Origin: Streptomyces sp. NBC_01381
GTDB lineage: Bacteria > Actinomycetota > Actinomycetes > Streptomycetales > Streptomycetaceae
DNA: 64,000 nt
Assembly (NCBI RefSeq): GCF_026340305.1
Contig: NZ_JAPEPI010000002.1
Coordinates: 2,542,001 to 2,606,000 of the forward strand
Reading direction: 5' to 3'
The notes under the pieces were generated by a model. The model made no database searches. It saw only the letters and a list, made by a program, of their open reading frames with translations, and was not told where the DNA came from. The position numbers were made by a program, and so were the translations under genes. Shown here piece after piece: positions 28,301-35,428 of this stretch (position 1 is the stretch's first letter; the number at the start of each line of letters is the position of its first letter).

Positions 28301-28327
28301 GACGCCCCGGGGACAGGTGTCGCTTGA
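22376..28327 (+). CDS. Non-ribosomal peptide synthetase, C-A(Asn/Asp-type)-NMT-PCP-C
   Basis: 1983 residues. C1 (about 40-480) has HHVLVDG near 176. The A domain has FTSGSTGRPKA near 650 and pocket residues D-L-T-K-I-G-E-V-A, close to the Asn code. A SAM-dependent N-methyltransferase domain is inserted before the last A-domain motifs, with VLEIGSGTGMIL near 1031 and VVQYFPSADYL near 1105. A10 (PLTSNGKADR) lies near 1415, the carrier motif LGGHSLL near 1475, and C2 (about 1525-1970) has HHIVHDG near 1669. The N-terminal 40 residues contain a short helical, charged stretch (DLAERIQNLTAKQRTELL) that resembles a docking helix. The terminal C domain has no partner carrier in cis, so it must accept a residue from another protein, for example one of the free A-PCP units. 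Confidence 0.93.
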   Translation: MPEADLAERIQNLTAKQRTELLRQLRERGITPPLSLFAGPADGDAPVSSGQRRILFLGALQPENSGYTSVNPFRLTGRLDPAVLHRCLNEITARHEILRTVFPLVDGVPVQRVRAAARVELTVVDLRGLPPARRAAEADRLIEAEHGIPFDLAETPPVRFRLLRLSAEESVLLSVFHHVLVDGWSLAVLGRELTALYEAFAIGLPSPLPPLPVQYGGFARWQAVCEDGAEARRQLAYWETHLSGAPDRLDLPTDRPRPPVQSHRGATHHFVVDAELIDSLRELGVRHGATLHMTLLAALATVLHRYSGQGDLLIGGAVANRRQSELHDLVGFFANSVLFRVRLDDDPDFAEHLARVRRTCLEAHDHQDVPVDLIAQRLFPERDLARNPLYQVNFTLHNTPPVTGDPSGLTVTLLDTATESSRFDLDFNILETDEGLDCLVDYATDLFDAATVGRICDSLGELLRAVATDPERRLSALPVLSARELRRIVNEWNDTGTESCATPLHELVAAQASRTPDAVAVSRADHTMTYAELDRAANRLAHHLRDAGARTGTVVAVLMDHGPQTVTALLAILKTGAAYVPLDRTHPASRTNAMLADSEATVLVVYDALPAQVDPAGARVVRTAAEADAIARRPSAAPDVRVSADDLIYLMFTSGSTGRPKAALLTHRNIVNYLLWAKDYYAAAAGTGVPVHSPLAFDLTVTSVFAPLLAGQRVLLPTPTADDTPDAALRDLLTDAADLSFVKLTPSHLRLLEQSADGAPLVLPARTAILGGEALHEDALSALRAGTPDVRIINEYGPTETAVACTAFDAGSGPQADSGGPVPIGRPIANVRVHVLDEALRPVPVGVPGEACVGGAGVGQGYWGRPALTAERFVPDPFGTVPGARLYRTGDLVRLLPSGELEYLGRRDGQVKVRGHRLEPAEVEAAVRSHPEVRQCAVEVVSRAPGDERIVAFVCLRDSSRSERNWDGDRVEEWRRLYETTYGDLPADRDADFNLAGWLSSYTGRPLDEGEMRAWLDDTLRRIGALRPRNVLEIGSGTGMILLNMAPTCGSYRATDLSAPAVAYVRDTVAAMELPPGRVEVRTAPAHQSFTPEAGDPAPDTVVLNSVVQYFPSADYLLDVLRQAVDAVPDGGHVFLGDLRSLPLLDLFHTSVQTHRAPANMRIAELRSRIRRQSALDPELCVDPRLFEEVAARWPRVAQVRVLPKRGRHDNELNHYRYDVVLTVGPEEPSLERSGTLLDWAASPLTPDELLRLIERERPERLSLTGVPNARLGAALALRDLIEERAPSSSVGELRARASALPPHGRAPEDWWELADQCAYEVELSWLEGRSDGAYDVVLVRRADCAAPPPETTAHRSATPPAELFDARRHTNDPHWRRACAVTIPDIDAHVRSWLPEPLLPAHYVPLPEIPLTSNGKADRTQLRRLAADPAVVERAVWGVAARELTATEQVVADIWRELLDCGDVTPDDDFFGLGGHSLLTLQVVFRLRKRLDVALPARAPFDHRTLADLAACVDALREPEAGAAPPPLTAVPRTGVLPASCAQERLWFMDQLNPGDPRYNVPVFDRIRGPLDPRALSRALDALVARHEVLRTMITAPDGVPRQEIRPPAPVPLPLVDLTGLPPAAREAELARLVREEYRRPFDLAEGPVIRAHLVRLAPQDHALLLSLHHIVHDGWSLGLFNVDFAAFYEAFAEGREPDPATPSVQYADYAVWQRRLLDEGHLDAQLAYWKRKLAGVVDLPLLATDHPRPVRPTGSGRLLPVSVPAETVGKIRRLCRQSGATPFAVLLTALGVALCAHTGEREVTVGTDVAGRTAAETQDMLGFFVNQLTLRVDLAGDPTRSELLARVHGTVLEALSHQDVPFERVVQALNPPRSRRHSPLFQTKLVLNNTPGRSGVELPGLRIEPVQAGLDTTRSDVALVLQESQAVRDGISPSSDADGEITGFLEYSTELFDEPTMTKLLDDFERALDSLTDDAPGTGVA

Positions 28328-29574
28328 TGAAGCCGCTCTCGACGTATCTCAACGGGGGGACCGCCGTGCGCGCCGAGGACGAGGCCCTTGCACTCACCGA
28401 TGACGCACGGGCCGCATTCGACGCGGGCCGGGAGCTGGCCGCGACAGGGGAGTACCGCGCGGCGATCGGCCTGCTCCAGGCGGCTGCCGGGGACCCCCAA
28501 CTGCGGGCGCGGGCCCTGTACTTGGCCGGTGAGTGCTTCGAGCGGCTCGGGGCGGAATCGGCCGCCGCCATCGCCTTCCAGCAGGCAGCGCTGAGCGGTC
28601 CCGGCGAGGACGACAAGCGCCTGCTCTACGACAGCGCACGGGCTCTGCAGGGGGAGGGCAGGCACGCCGAAGCCGCCGAGCGCTTCGAGACGCTGCTCGC
28701 CTGGGACGCCACGTACGAGGACGCCTGGAAGCACCATGAGGACAGCCGGACACGCGCCGGCTCGACCGCCCGGGACACGGTGCGACCGCACAGCTCCGAG
28801 ACGCTCGTCAGAGACCTGGAGGCGCGCGGTCTGCTCGGGAACTCCGACTCCCGCATCGCGGCGTACGACGCCTTGTTCTACGTCCAGTTCGACCACACCG
28901 GCCTGCACGACAGCGTCAAGAAGCGGCTTGAACTCGTCCAGCTGCTCACCGCCGTCGGAGATGTCTCCGCCGTGCGCACCTCGCTCGACGTGGGCAGCGG
29001 CACCTTGCGCTACCCCCAGGTCCTGAACCGGTTCGGGGTGCGGTCGTACGGGATCGACCTCAGCGACGCGGGTGTCCGCGTCTGCGTGGACGAGCGGTGG
29101 GCGGCGGGCCGGTTCGCCGTCGCGGACGGCACGGCGATGCCCTTCCGCGACGGCTCCTTCGACCTCGTCACCTGCATGATGGGCACGGTCAACCACCTGT
29201 CGGCGGACCAGCGCGCACGCTTCCTCGCCGAGTCGTTCCGCACGCTGCGGCCCGGCGGGCTCCTGGTGGTGAGCGCATGGGATCCCGCGTGCCGCTTCCA
29301 GACGTTCCTTTCCTTCTACTCCCCGGCGGAAATGGCCCAGCTGCGCGGGCAGTTGACCGAGCGGGAGCCGCTGCGCGCGGAGTGCGCGGCGGCGGGCTTC
29401 GGCGAGGTGCGCACCACGCCGTTCTGCACGGCCCCCGACTGGTTGGTGACGGGGGCCGGCGCGGCAGGGACGAACGCCGACCACCTGGCCCGCCTCGCGG
29501 AGCTCGACCGGGAACGCGCGGCACACGATCCGGCGGGCGCAGGCCAGATGTTCCTGCTCAGCGCGCGTCGCTGA
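28327..29574 (+). CDS. TPR-like domain fused to SAM-dependent methyltransferase
   Basis: 415 residues, start ATG at 28327 sharing one base with the previous stop (TGATG). The first 150 residues are Ala-rich helical repeats typical of TPR (AGRELAATGEYRAAIGLL; AGECFERLGAESAAAIAF; ALQGEGRHAEAAERFETLL). A class I methyltransferase follows with SLDVGSGTLRYP near 218, an acidic residue in YGIDLS, and FDLVTCMMGTVNHL. The repeats could bind the synthetase or carrier. Its target (O-, N- or C-methylation of the peptide) cannot be read from sequence. The last 17 bases overlap the convergent A-PCP gene. Confidence 0.85.
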   Translation: MKPLSTYLNGGTAVRAEDEALALTDDARAAFDAGRELAATGEYRAAIGLLQAAAGDPQLRARALYLAGECFERLGAESAAAIAFQQAALSGPGEDDKRLLYDSARALQGEGRHAEAAERFETLLAWDATYEDAWKHHEDSRTRAGSTARDTVRPHSSETLVRDLEARGLLGNSDSRIAAYDALFYVQFDHTGLHDSVKKRLELVQLLTAVGDVSAVRTSLDVGSGTLRYPQVLNRFGVRSYGIDLSDAGVRVCVDERWAAGRFAVADGTAMPFRDGSFDLVTCMMGTVNHLSADQRARFLAESFRTLRPGGLLVVSAWDPACRFQTFLSFYSPAEMAQLRGQLTEREPLRAECAAAGFGEVRTTPFCTAPDWLVTGAGAAGTNADHLARLAELDRERAAHDPAGAGQMFLLSARR

Positions 29575-31408
29575 CCCCACTCCCGCCGAACACGTCCGCG
29601 AGGCTGTCCGCCGTGAGGAAGCGGATGCTGCGTACGGCGATTCCCTCGCGCCGGCAGGCGGTGGCGAGCTTCATCGCCGTGATCGAATCCCCGCCCAGGT
29701 CGACGAAGTTGTCACCGGCGCGGACACCGCGTACGCCGAGAACCCGCTCGCACAGGGCGCACACCTTGCGCAGGATGTCGCCGGGTCCGCCGCTGCCGGG
29801 TTCGGCTTCCGCGCGACGGGAATGCGTCGCCCGGGTCTCCTTCTCGAACAGGTCCTGAAGGAGTCGGCGGTCGAGCTTGCCGTGGCGGGTGAGCGGGAGT
29901 TCGTCGAGGGTCGAGAAGTGCTGGGGGACCATGTACGGCGGGACGGAGGCTTCGAGCCGGGCCCGCAGCCGTTCCGGGTCGAGGTCCGGCGAGCCGCTCC
30001 CGTCCGGGACGACGAACGCGGCGAGCACGCTCCGCGGCTCGCGCGCCTTCACCACCGCTGCCGCGCCTATGCCCTCCATCGCGCACAACAGCGCCTCGAT
30101 CTCGGCGAGTTCCACGCGGTGGCCGCGGATCTTCACCTGCCCGTCGGCCCGGCCCACGACGACCGGCCGGCCACTCGGATCGAGGCGTACGAGATCTCCC
30201 GTGCGGTAGACGCGCCCCTCGCCGTCGGGCAGCGCACTGAACGCGCGGTCCGTGGCATCGGGGAGGTTGAGATAGCCGCGGGCGACACCCGCCCCGCTGA
30301 TGACCAACTCGCCCACGCCTTGGGCTGCTTGCTCCTCATCGGTGTCGTCCACGGTCAGGCGCGTGCGCGGAATGGGGTGGCCGATCGGCAGCGGGTCGTC
30401 CGGCGCGTACTCCTCGATGCGGAACCCGGCGGTCTCGTCGAGGCGGAGGAAGCAGCGGCCCACCACGGTCTCCGTCGGACCGTAGTGGTTGTAGACCACC
30501 GAGTCCGGGAACAGCCGTCGCAGGGCCGTGAGATGGCGGGCGCGCAGGATCTCGCCGCCGACGACGAACTGCCGCGGCCCGCGCAGCCCCCGCCGGTCAC
30601 CGAGCCGGGCCGTGAGCATCTCGATGTGCGAGGGGGTCAGGCGCACCAGGTCCAAGTCCGGGTTCTGGACGGCCGTCGCGAGATCCTCGGGTTCCTGGTG
30701 CTGCGGGGCGAGGTGGAGCGTGCCGCCGGTGACGAGCGGCAGGAAGAGGCTCGTCAGGGAGAAGTCGAAGCTGAGCGGCGTGTGCAGATAGGCGTCGGCA
30801 GGCCGTCCGCCGGAGAACTCGGACACCGTCCAGCCGACATAGTTCGACAGGCCGGAGTGTTCCACCGCCACGCCCTTGGGGTGTCCGGTGGAGCCGGAGG
30901 TGTACAGGACGTAGGCGAGGCGCGCGGGATCCGGGGCCTCCGGCTGTACGGGGCTGCTCGTCGCGCGCGCGGCACCTGCGCGCAGATTCACGGTCCGCAC
31001 GGATGTCCCCGCAAGGCGGTGGCGGTGCTCGGTATCGGTGACGGCGAGTTTCATCGACGTGTCATGCACCATGAACGCCAGCCGCTCCGGCGGGAGATCG
31101 GTGCCCAGCGGCACATAGGCGCCGCCCGCCCGCAGGACGGCGAGGAGACCGACGACGAGGCCGGGCGAACGACCGGCAAGGAGCCCCACCGCCTGCTCCG
31201 GACCGACGCCACGCTCCAGGAGTTCCCCGGACAACTGGCCGACTCTGGAGTGCAGTTCGCCATAGCTGATCCGTACGTCGCCCTGGACGACGGCCGGCGA
31301 GTCGGGCCGCTGCTCCGCCTGCCCGGCGAACCAGTCGTATACGGAGCCGTCCATGGATTCGTCTGTGGAGGAGAGATGCTCGTCGTTCCGTGCCGATTCC
31401 TGGTCCAC
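29558..31408 (-). CDS. Non-ribosomal peptide synthetase, free-standing A(Asp-like)-PCP
   Basis: 616 residues from GTG at 31408 (GGGAG eight bases upstream); ATG at 31354 is an alternative. The A domain has YTSGSTGHPKG near 172. Its pocket residues from SFDFSLTSLF, LVRLTPSH, FVVGGE and NHYGPTETVVG read D-F-T-R-V-G-H-V-G, closest to the Asp code DLTKVGHIGK but with two changes. The carrier domain has LGGDSIT near 573. No C or TE domain is present. It is the only synthetase of the island on this strand and overlaps the methyltransferase gene tail to tail by 17 bp, so it has its own promoter. A likely donor for the A-less C-PCP module or for the dangling C2 domain (inference). Confidence 0.88.
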   Translation of the reverse strand: MDQESARNDEHLSSTDESMDGSVYDWFAGQAEQRPDSPAVVQGDVRISYGELHSRVGQLSGELLERGVGPEQAVGLLAGRSPGLVVGLLAVLRAGGAYVPLGTDLPPERLAFMVHDTSMKLAVTDTEHRHRLAGTSVRTVNLRAGAARATSSPVQPEAPDPARLAYVLYTSGSTGHPKGVAVEHSGLSNYVGWTVSEFSGGRPADAYLHTPLSFDFSLTSLFLPLVTGGTLHLAPQHQEPEDLATAVQNPDLDLVRLTPSHIEMLTARLGDRRGLRGPRQFVVGGEILRARHLTALRRLFPDSVVYNHYGPTETVVGRCFLRLDETAGFRIEEYAPDDPLPIGHPIPRTRLTVDDTDEEQAAQGVGELVISGAGVARGYLNLPDATDRAFSALPDGEGRVYRTGDLVRLDPSGRPVVVGRADGQVKIRGHRVELAEIEALLCAMEGIGAAAVVKAREPRSVLAAFVVPDGSGSPDLDPERLRARLEASVPPYMVPQHFSTLDELPLTRHGKLDRRLLQDLFEKETRATHSRRAEAEPGSGGPGDILRKVCALCERVLGVRGVRAGDNFVDLGGDSITAMKLATACRREGIAVRSIRFLTADSLADVFGGSGVSDAR

Positions 31409-31483
31409 CGCTCCGACTCCCGTTCTCGCGTGGTGACAAAGTGACCCGGCGACCCCGGCGCGACAGCCGTTCACGGTGTCACC

Positions 31484-31691
31484 ATGCGGCGCATGCAGGC
31501 AGCGTACATAGACGATTTCGGGCCGCCCGACGCCATCCGTCATCGACTATCGCGATCCCCGACTCCCCGAGCGAGTACGGGAGTTGTCCCCGCACGGCGT
31601 CGACCTGGCCGGTCTCCCGTCACGGCCGGTGCTCCCGGTGGGCCCGCTCTATCTCAAGGGGGGCCTCCCGTGCCGCGCGGCGCTCTCGTGA
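31484..31691 (+). pseudogene. Remnant of a zinc-binding alcohol dehydrogenase/quinone oxidoreductase gene
   Basis: A frame from ATG 31493 encodes MQAAYIDDFGPPDAIR, the typical first strand of MDR-family oxidoreductases. About 16 codons on, a different frame (from 31539) encodes VIDYRDPRLPERVREL, which resembles an internal segment of the same family, and ends in TGA at 31689. The two pieces are out of frame and nearly all of the protein between and after them is missing. I read it as a collapsed gene at the right border of the peptide island. The fragments are short, so the call is tentative. This region must also contain the promoter of the A-PCP gene at 29558-31408. Confidence 0.45.
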
Positions 31692-31693
31692 TG

Positions 31694-32326
31694 TCAGGCG
31701 GCGTGCTTCACGTGGCGGACCAGCCACATCAGCAGGGCGTCCAGGTCGGCGGCGGCCGAGAGGACCCGGTCGACGGCCTCGGGGGTGTGCAGCCACTCCT
31801 CGCAGCCGAGGGGGCGGGCGGCGATCAGCGAACGGTGGCGCAGCAGGTTCGTACGGGAGTGGTCCGTCGGATAGCCGCGCGGGGGGCGTTTCATCACGTC
31901 CCCGGAGATGTCGTAGCCCTTCTTCCGTACGTCCTCGACGATGGCGGACAGTTCGCGGCCGCTCCCCTCGGAGGCCACGGCTTTGCGGAACATGTCCACC
32001 TGGCGGGGATCGGGGTACCACCAGGCGCCCTGGATCCGCAGGCCGTCCAGGGAGAACCGGAGATTGATCTCGATCTTGCGGCCGAGCCGGATCACCGCGC
32101 TCTGGTGCTGCCACCACCAGGAGTCGGTGCGGTAGTGCCAGACGGAGAAGTCCTCGTATCGGGGGTCGGTGTCCGCGACCTCGTTGAGCAGGGCGATCAT
32201 CGGCTGCCGGACCAGACGTTCACGGTCCGCGCGGCAGCGCTCGCGGGTCGCGTGGGTCGGCTCGCCCTGGAGCTGCCACAACACGTCCATGGCCTGCTCC
32301 GGCCAGCCGGTGAACTGTCCGCGCAT
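31694..32326 (-). CDS. DUF2461 family protein
   Basis: 210 residues, soluble, rich in Trp and Arg. The sequence (FTGWPEQAMDVLWQLQGEP near the start, then DTDPRYEDFSVWHYRTDSWWW and RKIEINLRFSLDGLRIQGAWW) matches my memory of Streptomyces DUF2461 proteins of the same length. The biochemical function of the family is not known. It starts at ATG 32326, 14 bases after the neighbouring MFS stop region, and is a common core-genome gene, so it probably lies outside the peptide island. Confidence 0.75.
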   Translation of the reverse strand: MRGQFTGWPEQAMDVLWQLQGEPTHATRERCRADRERLVRQPMIALLNEVADTDPRYEDFSVWHYRTDSWWWQHQSAVIRLGRKIEINLRFSLDGLRIQGAWWYPDPRQVDMFRKAVASEGSGRELSAIVEDVRKKGYDISGDVMKRPPRGYPTDHSRTNLLRHRSLIAARPLGCEEWLHTPEAVDRVLSAAADLDALLMWLVRHVKHAA

Positions 32327-32340
32327 GCGGGCAGGTTAGC

Positions 32341-33819
32341 TCACCCATGGTCCGCGCCCGGAGAGTGAGACGCCACCGCGTCCGCTTCGGCGTCAACTTC
32401 CGGCTCGGGCGCGGGATTCATCGGCCGTACGGGAATGAGTGAGGCGACGGCGGCCGCCGCGAGGGCCACACCGCAGCCCATCAGCATGGCGGCGCGGAAG
32501 CCGCCCTCCGACGGCAGCAGGTGGCCACCGAAGTCCGTCGTCAGCTGTGCGAGGACCACACCGATCACGGCGGCCGAGACGGAGCTGCCGATCGAACGCA
32601 TCAGCGTGTTGAAGCTGTTGGCCGAAGCGGTCTCCTCCTGCGGCACGGCCCCCATGATCAGGGCCGGCATCGCCCCGTAGGCCAGGCCGACGCCCGCGTT
32701 GCAGACGATGGTCACGGCGAGCAGGCCCCAGGTCGAGCCGAGCAGGAGCAGCGAAGAGGCGTAGCCGACGGCGATGACCAGGCTGCCGACGGACAGCGTG
32801 ACCTTGGGGCCGCGGGCCGCAGAGAGCTTGGCGCCGAGCGGGGCGAGGGCCATCATCATCAGGCCCGCCGGGGCCATCCACAGACCCATGGCCATCATCG
32901 ACTGACCCAGGCCGTGGCCGGTGGCCTCGGGCAGTTGAAGCAGCTGCGGCACGACGAGCGACTGGGCGTACATCGCGAAACCGACAAGCACCGAGGCCGC
33001 GTTGGTCATCAGGACCTGCGGGCGTGCGGTGACGCGCAGGTCGACCAGCGGCTCGGCGCTGCGCAGCTCCCACCAACCCCAGGTGAGCAACACGACGACG
33101 GCCGCGGCGAAGAGACCGAGCGTCGTCCCGCTCGCCCAGCCCCAGTCGGAGCCCTTGGACACGGCGAGCAGCAGACAGATCAGGCCGCTGCCGAGGCCGA
33201 TCGCGCCCAGGAGATCAAAGCGGCCGGCAGCGGCCCGCACCCGCCCCGCGGGCACGAACAGCCAGGCAAGGGCGCCGACCAGAAGACTCAGCGCAGCGGC
33301 GACCCAGAACAGCACGCGCCAGCTCGCGTTCTCGGCGACGGCCGCCGAGAACGGCAGGCCGAGCGCGCCGCCCACGCCCATGGACGCGCTCATCAGGGCG
33401 ATGGAGGAACCCAGGCGCTCGGGCGGCAGCACATCGCGCAGCAGGCTGACGCCCAGCGGCACCACGCCCATGCCCAGGCCCTGCAGTCCGCGCCCGACGA
33501 TCATCGGCACGACGGAGGAGGACAGTGCGCAGACCACCGAGCCCGCGACGAGCGGCAGCACGGAGACGAGCAGCATGCGGCGCTTGCCGTACATGTCACC
33601 GAGCCGCCCGGCCACCGGAGTCGCCACCGCCGCGGAGAGCAGCGTGGCCGTGACCACCCAGGACGCGTTCGACGCGGACGTGTCGAGCATGCTCGGCAGA
33701 TCGCCGATCAGCGGCACCACCAGCGTCTGCATGACCGCGGCGACGATGCCCGCGAGGGCGAGTACGCCGACGATGCGCCCCGGACGCACAGCGGACTCAT
33801 CGGGCTCGGATCTGACCAC
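32341..33819 (-). CDS. MFS drug exporter, DHA2/EmrB-QacA type
   Basis: 492 residues from GTG 33819, preceded by GGGAG six bases upstream. About 14 hydrophobic segments are visible, with the loop motif GRLGDMYGKRRMLL near residue 78 and the motif GRGLQGLGMGVVPLG near 115, typical of 14-helix drug/proton antiporters. The C-terminus is an acidic tail. It is transcribed divergently from a MarR-family regulator, a common arrangement for substrate-induced efflux. The open frame extends about 40 codons upstream into the operator region but without a ribosome-binding site. Confidence 0.9.
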   Translation of the reverse strand: MVRSEPDESAVRPGRIVGVLALAGIVAAVMQTLVVPLIGDLPSMLDTSASNASWVVTATLLSAAVATPVAGRLGDMYGKRRMLLVSVLPLVAGSVVCALSSSVVPMIVGRGLQGLGMGVVPLGVSLLRDVLPPERLGSSIALMSASMGVGGALGLPFSAAVAENASWRVLFWVAAALSLLVGALAWLFVPAGRVRAAAGRFDLLGAIGLGSGLICLLLAVSKGSDWGWASGTTLGLFAAAVVVLLTWGWWELRSAEPLVDLRVTARPQVLMTNAASVLVGFAMYAQSLVVPQLLQLPEATGHGLGQSMMAMGLWMAPAGLMMMALAPLGAKLSAARGPKVTLSVGSLVIAVGYASSLLLLGSTWGLLAVTIVCNAGVGLAYGAMPALIMGAVPQEETASANSFNTLMRSIGSSVSAAVIGVVLAQLTTDFGGHLLPSEGGFRAAMLMGCGVALAAAAVASLIPVRPMNPAPEPEVDAEADAVASHSPGADHG

Positions 33820-33890
33820 TGGCTTCTCCCTCGACTCTGCACGACGCCTTCGGCCCCGCAGGATGCGACGCCCTCGGCCCGCACGGTGAT

Positions 33891-33945
33891 GTGCACTATA
33901 CATATGACATGCATCATGCATGCGCCGAGTACGATGCATCATGTG
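33891..33945. promoter_or_regulatory. AT-rich divergent promoter/operator between MFS pump and MarR regulator
   Basis: This 55-bp stretch is strikingly AT-rich for the window. It holds the palindromic ATGCATCATGCAT (33909-33921), a second partial copy ATGCATCAT (33934-33942), and TATAGT on the minus strand (33895-33900), which can serve as the -10 of the MFS gene. These paired repeats are the likely binding sites of the adjacent MarR protein. Confidence 0.6.
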
Positions 33946-33997
33946 CGGCAGGGCCGGTGCGGGCAGCCCTGCCCTGTAAAGCGCCGGGAGTCGGAGG

Positions 33998-34462
33998 ATG
34001 CCTCACATGGAGAAGCCCGTTGGCCGGGTCGAGTTCGAGACCATGCTGCTCGGGCGGCACTCGCACCTGTACAACCCCCGGACGCGCGCCACCGGCGGGC
34101 GCCTGGACCGCAGTGCGTACGTCCTGCTCAGCCGCATCCAGATGGACGGGCCGATGTCCATCGGCCAGCTCAGCGAGGCCTTCGGGCTCGACGCGTCCAC
34201 CCTGAACCGGCAGACCGCGGCCATGCTGCGCGCCGGACTCGTCGAACGCATCCCCGACCCCGACGGCGGCCTGGCCCGCAAGTTCCGCATCTCCGCCGAG
34301 GGCGAGCATCAACTCGACGCCGACCGCGCCGATTACACCGGAGGCTTGGAGAAGGTGTTCAGCGACTGGGCGCCGGAGGACGTGGCCACCTTCGCCGACT
34401 ACCTCCAGCGCTTCAACGGCGACATCGAGCGGCTCGAAGGGCACCCCTGGCCGCGCCCTTGA
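33998..34462 (+). CDS. MarR-family transcriptional regulator
   Basis: 154 residues. The winged helix-turn-helix is visible as MSIGQLSEAFGLDASTLNRQTAAML followed by the wing RIPDPDGGLARKFRIS (about residues 52-100). The C-terminal helix would form the dimer interface. ATG 33998 has GGGAG seven bases upstream; ATG 34007 with GGAGG nine bases upstream is equally possible. Divergent from the MFS pump, which it likely represses together with itself. Confidence 0.9.
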   Translation: MPHMEKPVGRVEFETMLLGRHSHLYNPRTRATGGRLDRSAYVLLSRIQMDGPMSIGQLSEAFGLDASTLNRQTAAMLRAGLVERIPDPDGGLARKFRISAEGEHQLDADRADYTGGLEKVFSDWAPEDVATFADYLQRFNGDIERLEGHPWPRP

Positions 34463-34467
34463 GGGGC

Positions 34468-35316
34468 TTACTTCTTGAGGCTCTCCATCGCCGTACGGGT
34501 GTCGGTCTCCAGCATCTTCCGGACCTCGGCCTCCTTTGGCTGGGCGGCCTTGTCGTCCGGGGCTCCGTAAGAGCTCCAGTGCATCTGGATCGTGAACCAG
34601 CCCGCGCGCACGGCGAGCGTCATGCTGGTGAGGGAGTCCTTGTCCGTGCCGCTCTTCTCGGTCACCAGATACGCCTCGTCGCCGATGCCGCTCACGGCCT
34701 TCGTCGTGTAGCCGTACGTCTTCTGCGACTGGTCCTCGAACGCCTTCCACTCCGAGGCGAACTCGCCCGCCGGGTCGGTCGTCTTGTGCCACCGGGCGGT
34801 GGAGTAGACGTAGGTGCTCGCGTACGAGTCGGCGGCCGCCGCCGGGTCCTTCAGCTTGTGGCTGCAGTAGCTCTGGTCGAGCCCCTTCTGCCGGGAGCCG
34901 TAGTGCGTGGTCGCGGTGGAGTCCGTGTCGAGCGTGTACTCCTTCTGGAACGCCTCGAGCTTCGTGGCGTCGCAGAGGTTCTTCGTGTACTGGTGACCGG
35001 CGAAGTCCGCGTCGCCGCCGTCGCCCGAGCCGAGGTTGCCGGTGGCGAAGAGCGCCCCCGCCCACAGGGCCGACGCCACGACCACGCCGCCGAGCCCCCA
35101 GGCCCACCCCGGCGTCGGTCTGCGTGGACCGGCCGGAGGCGCCGGCGGGCCGCCCACGGGAGCCGGGGGCTGGCCGTAAGGGCCCGGCTGCTGGGCGTAC
35201 GGGCCGGGCTGCTGGCCGTAGGGCTGAGGGGGTACCGCGCCCGGAGGCTGCTGGTACGGATTGGGGTTCGGGTTCGGCTGGTACGGGCCCGGCTGCGGCG
35301 GGTTCGGTATCGACAT
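34468..35316 (-). CDS. Pro/Gln-rich single-pass membrane protein of unknown function
   Basis: 282 residues. The first 80 residues are cytoplasmic and dominated by Pro, Gln, Tyr and Gly in short repeats (PNPNPYQQPPG, PYGQQPGPYAQQPGPYGQPP). One membrane helix follows (WAWGLGGVVVASALWAGALFATG, about 90-112), and then an extracellular domain of about 165 residues with two Cys that could form a disulphide. I recognise no enzyme motif. This layout is common among actinobacterial cell-surface proteins. ATG 35316 was chosen because the Pro-rich tail begins there; upstream codons are GC-rich noise. Confidence 0.8.
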   Translation of the reverse strand: MSIPNPPQPGPYQPNPNPNPYQQPPGAVPPQPYGQQPGPYAQQPGPYGQPPAPVGGPPAPPAGPRRPTPGWAWGLGGVVVASALWAGALFATGNLGSGDGGDADFAGHQYTKNLCDATKLEAFQKEYTLDTDSTATTHYGSRQKGLDQSYCSHKLKDPAAAADSYASTYVYSTARWHKTTDPAGEFASEWKAFEDQSQKTYGYTTKAVSGIGDEAYLVTEKSGTDKDSLTSMTLAVRAGWFTIQMHWSSYGAPDDKAAQPKEAEVRKMLETDTRTAMESLKK

Positions 35317-35428
35317 AAGCGGCAATGTACAGCGGCCGGGCGGCTCTCCCGGCGTGTGGGCCGCGGGCTCTCCCGGCGTGCGGCCGCGGGCGCCGGGGCC
35401 TGGCCGACCTGCGGCGGCGCCTCTCAAG

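Noticed and set aside
33820..33942. Longer N-terminus of the MFS pump reaching into the operator
   Set aside because: The extra residues are Arg/His-rich, lack a ribosome-binding site and overlap the promoter elements.
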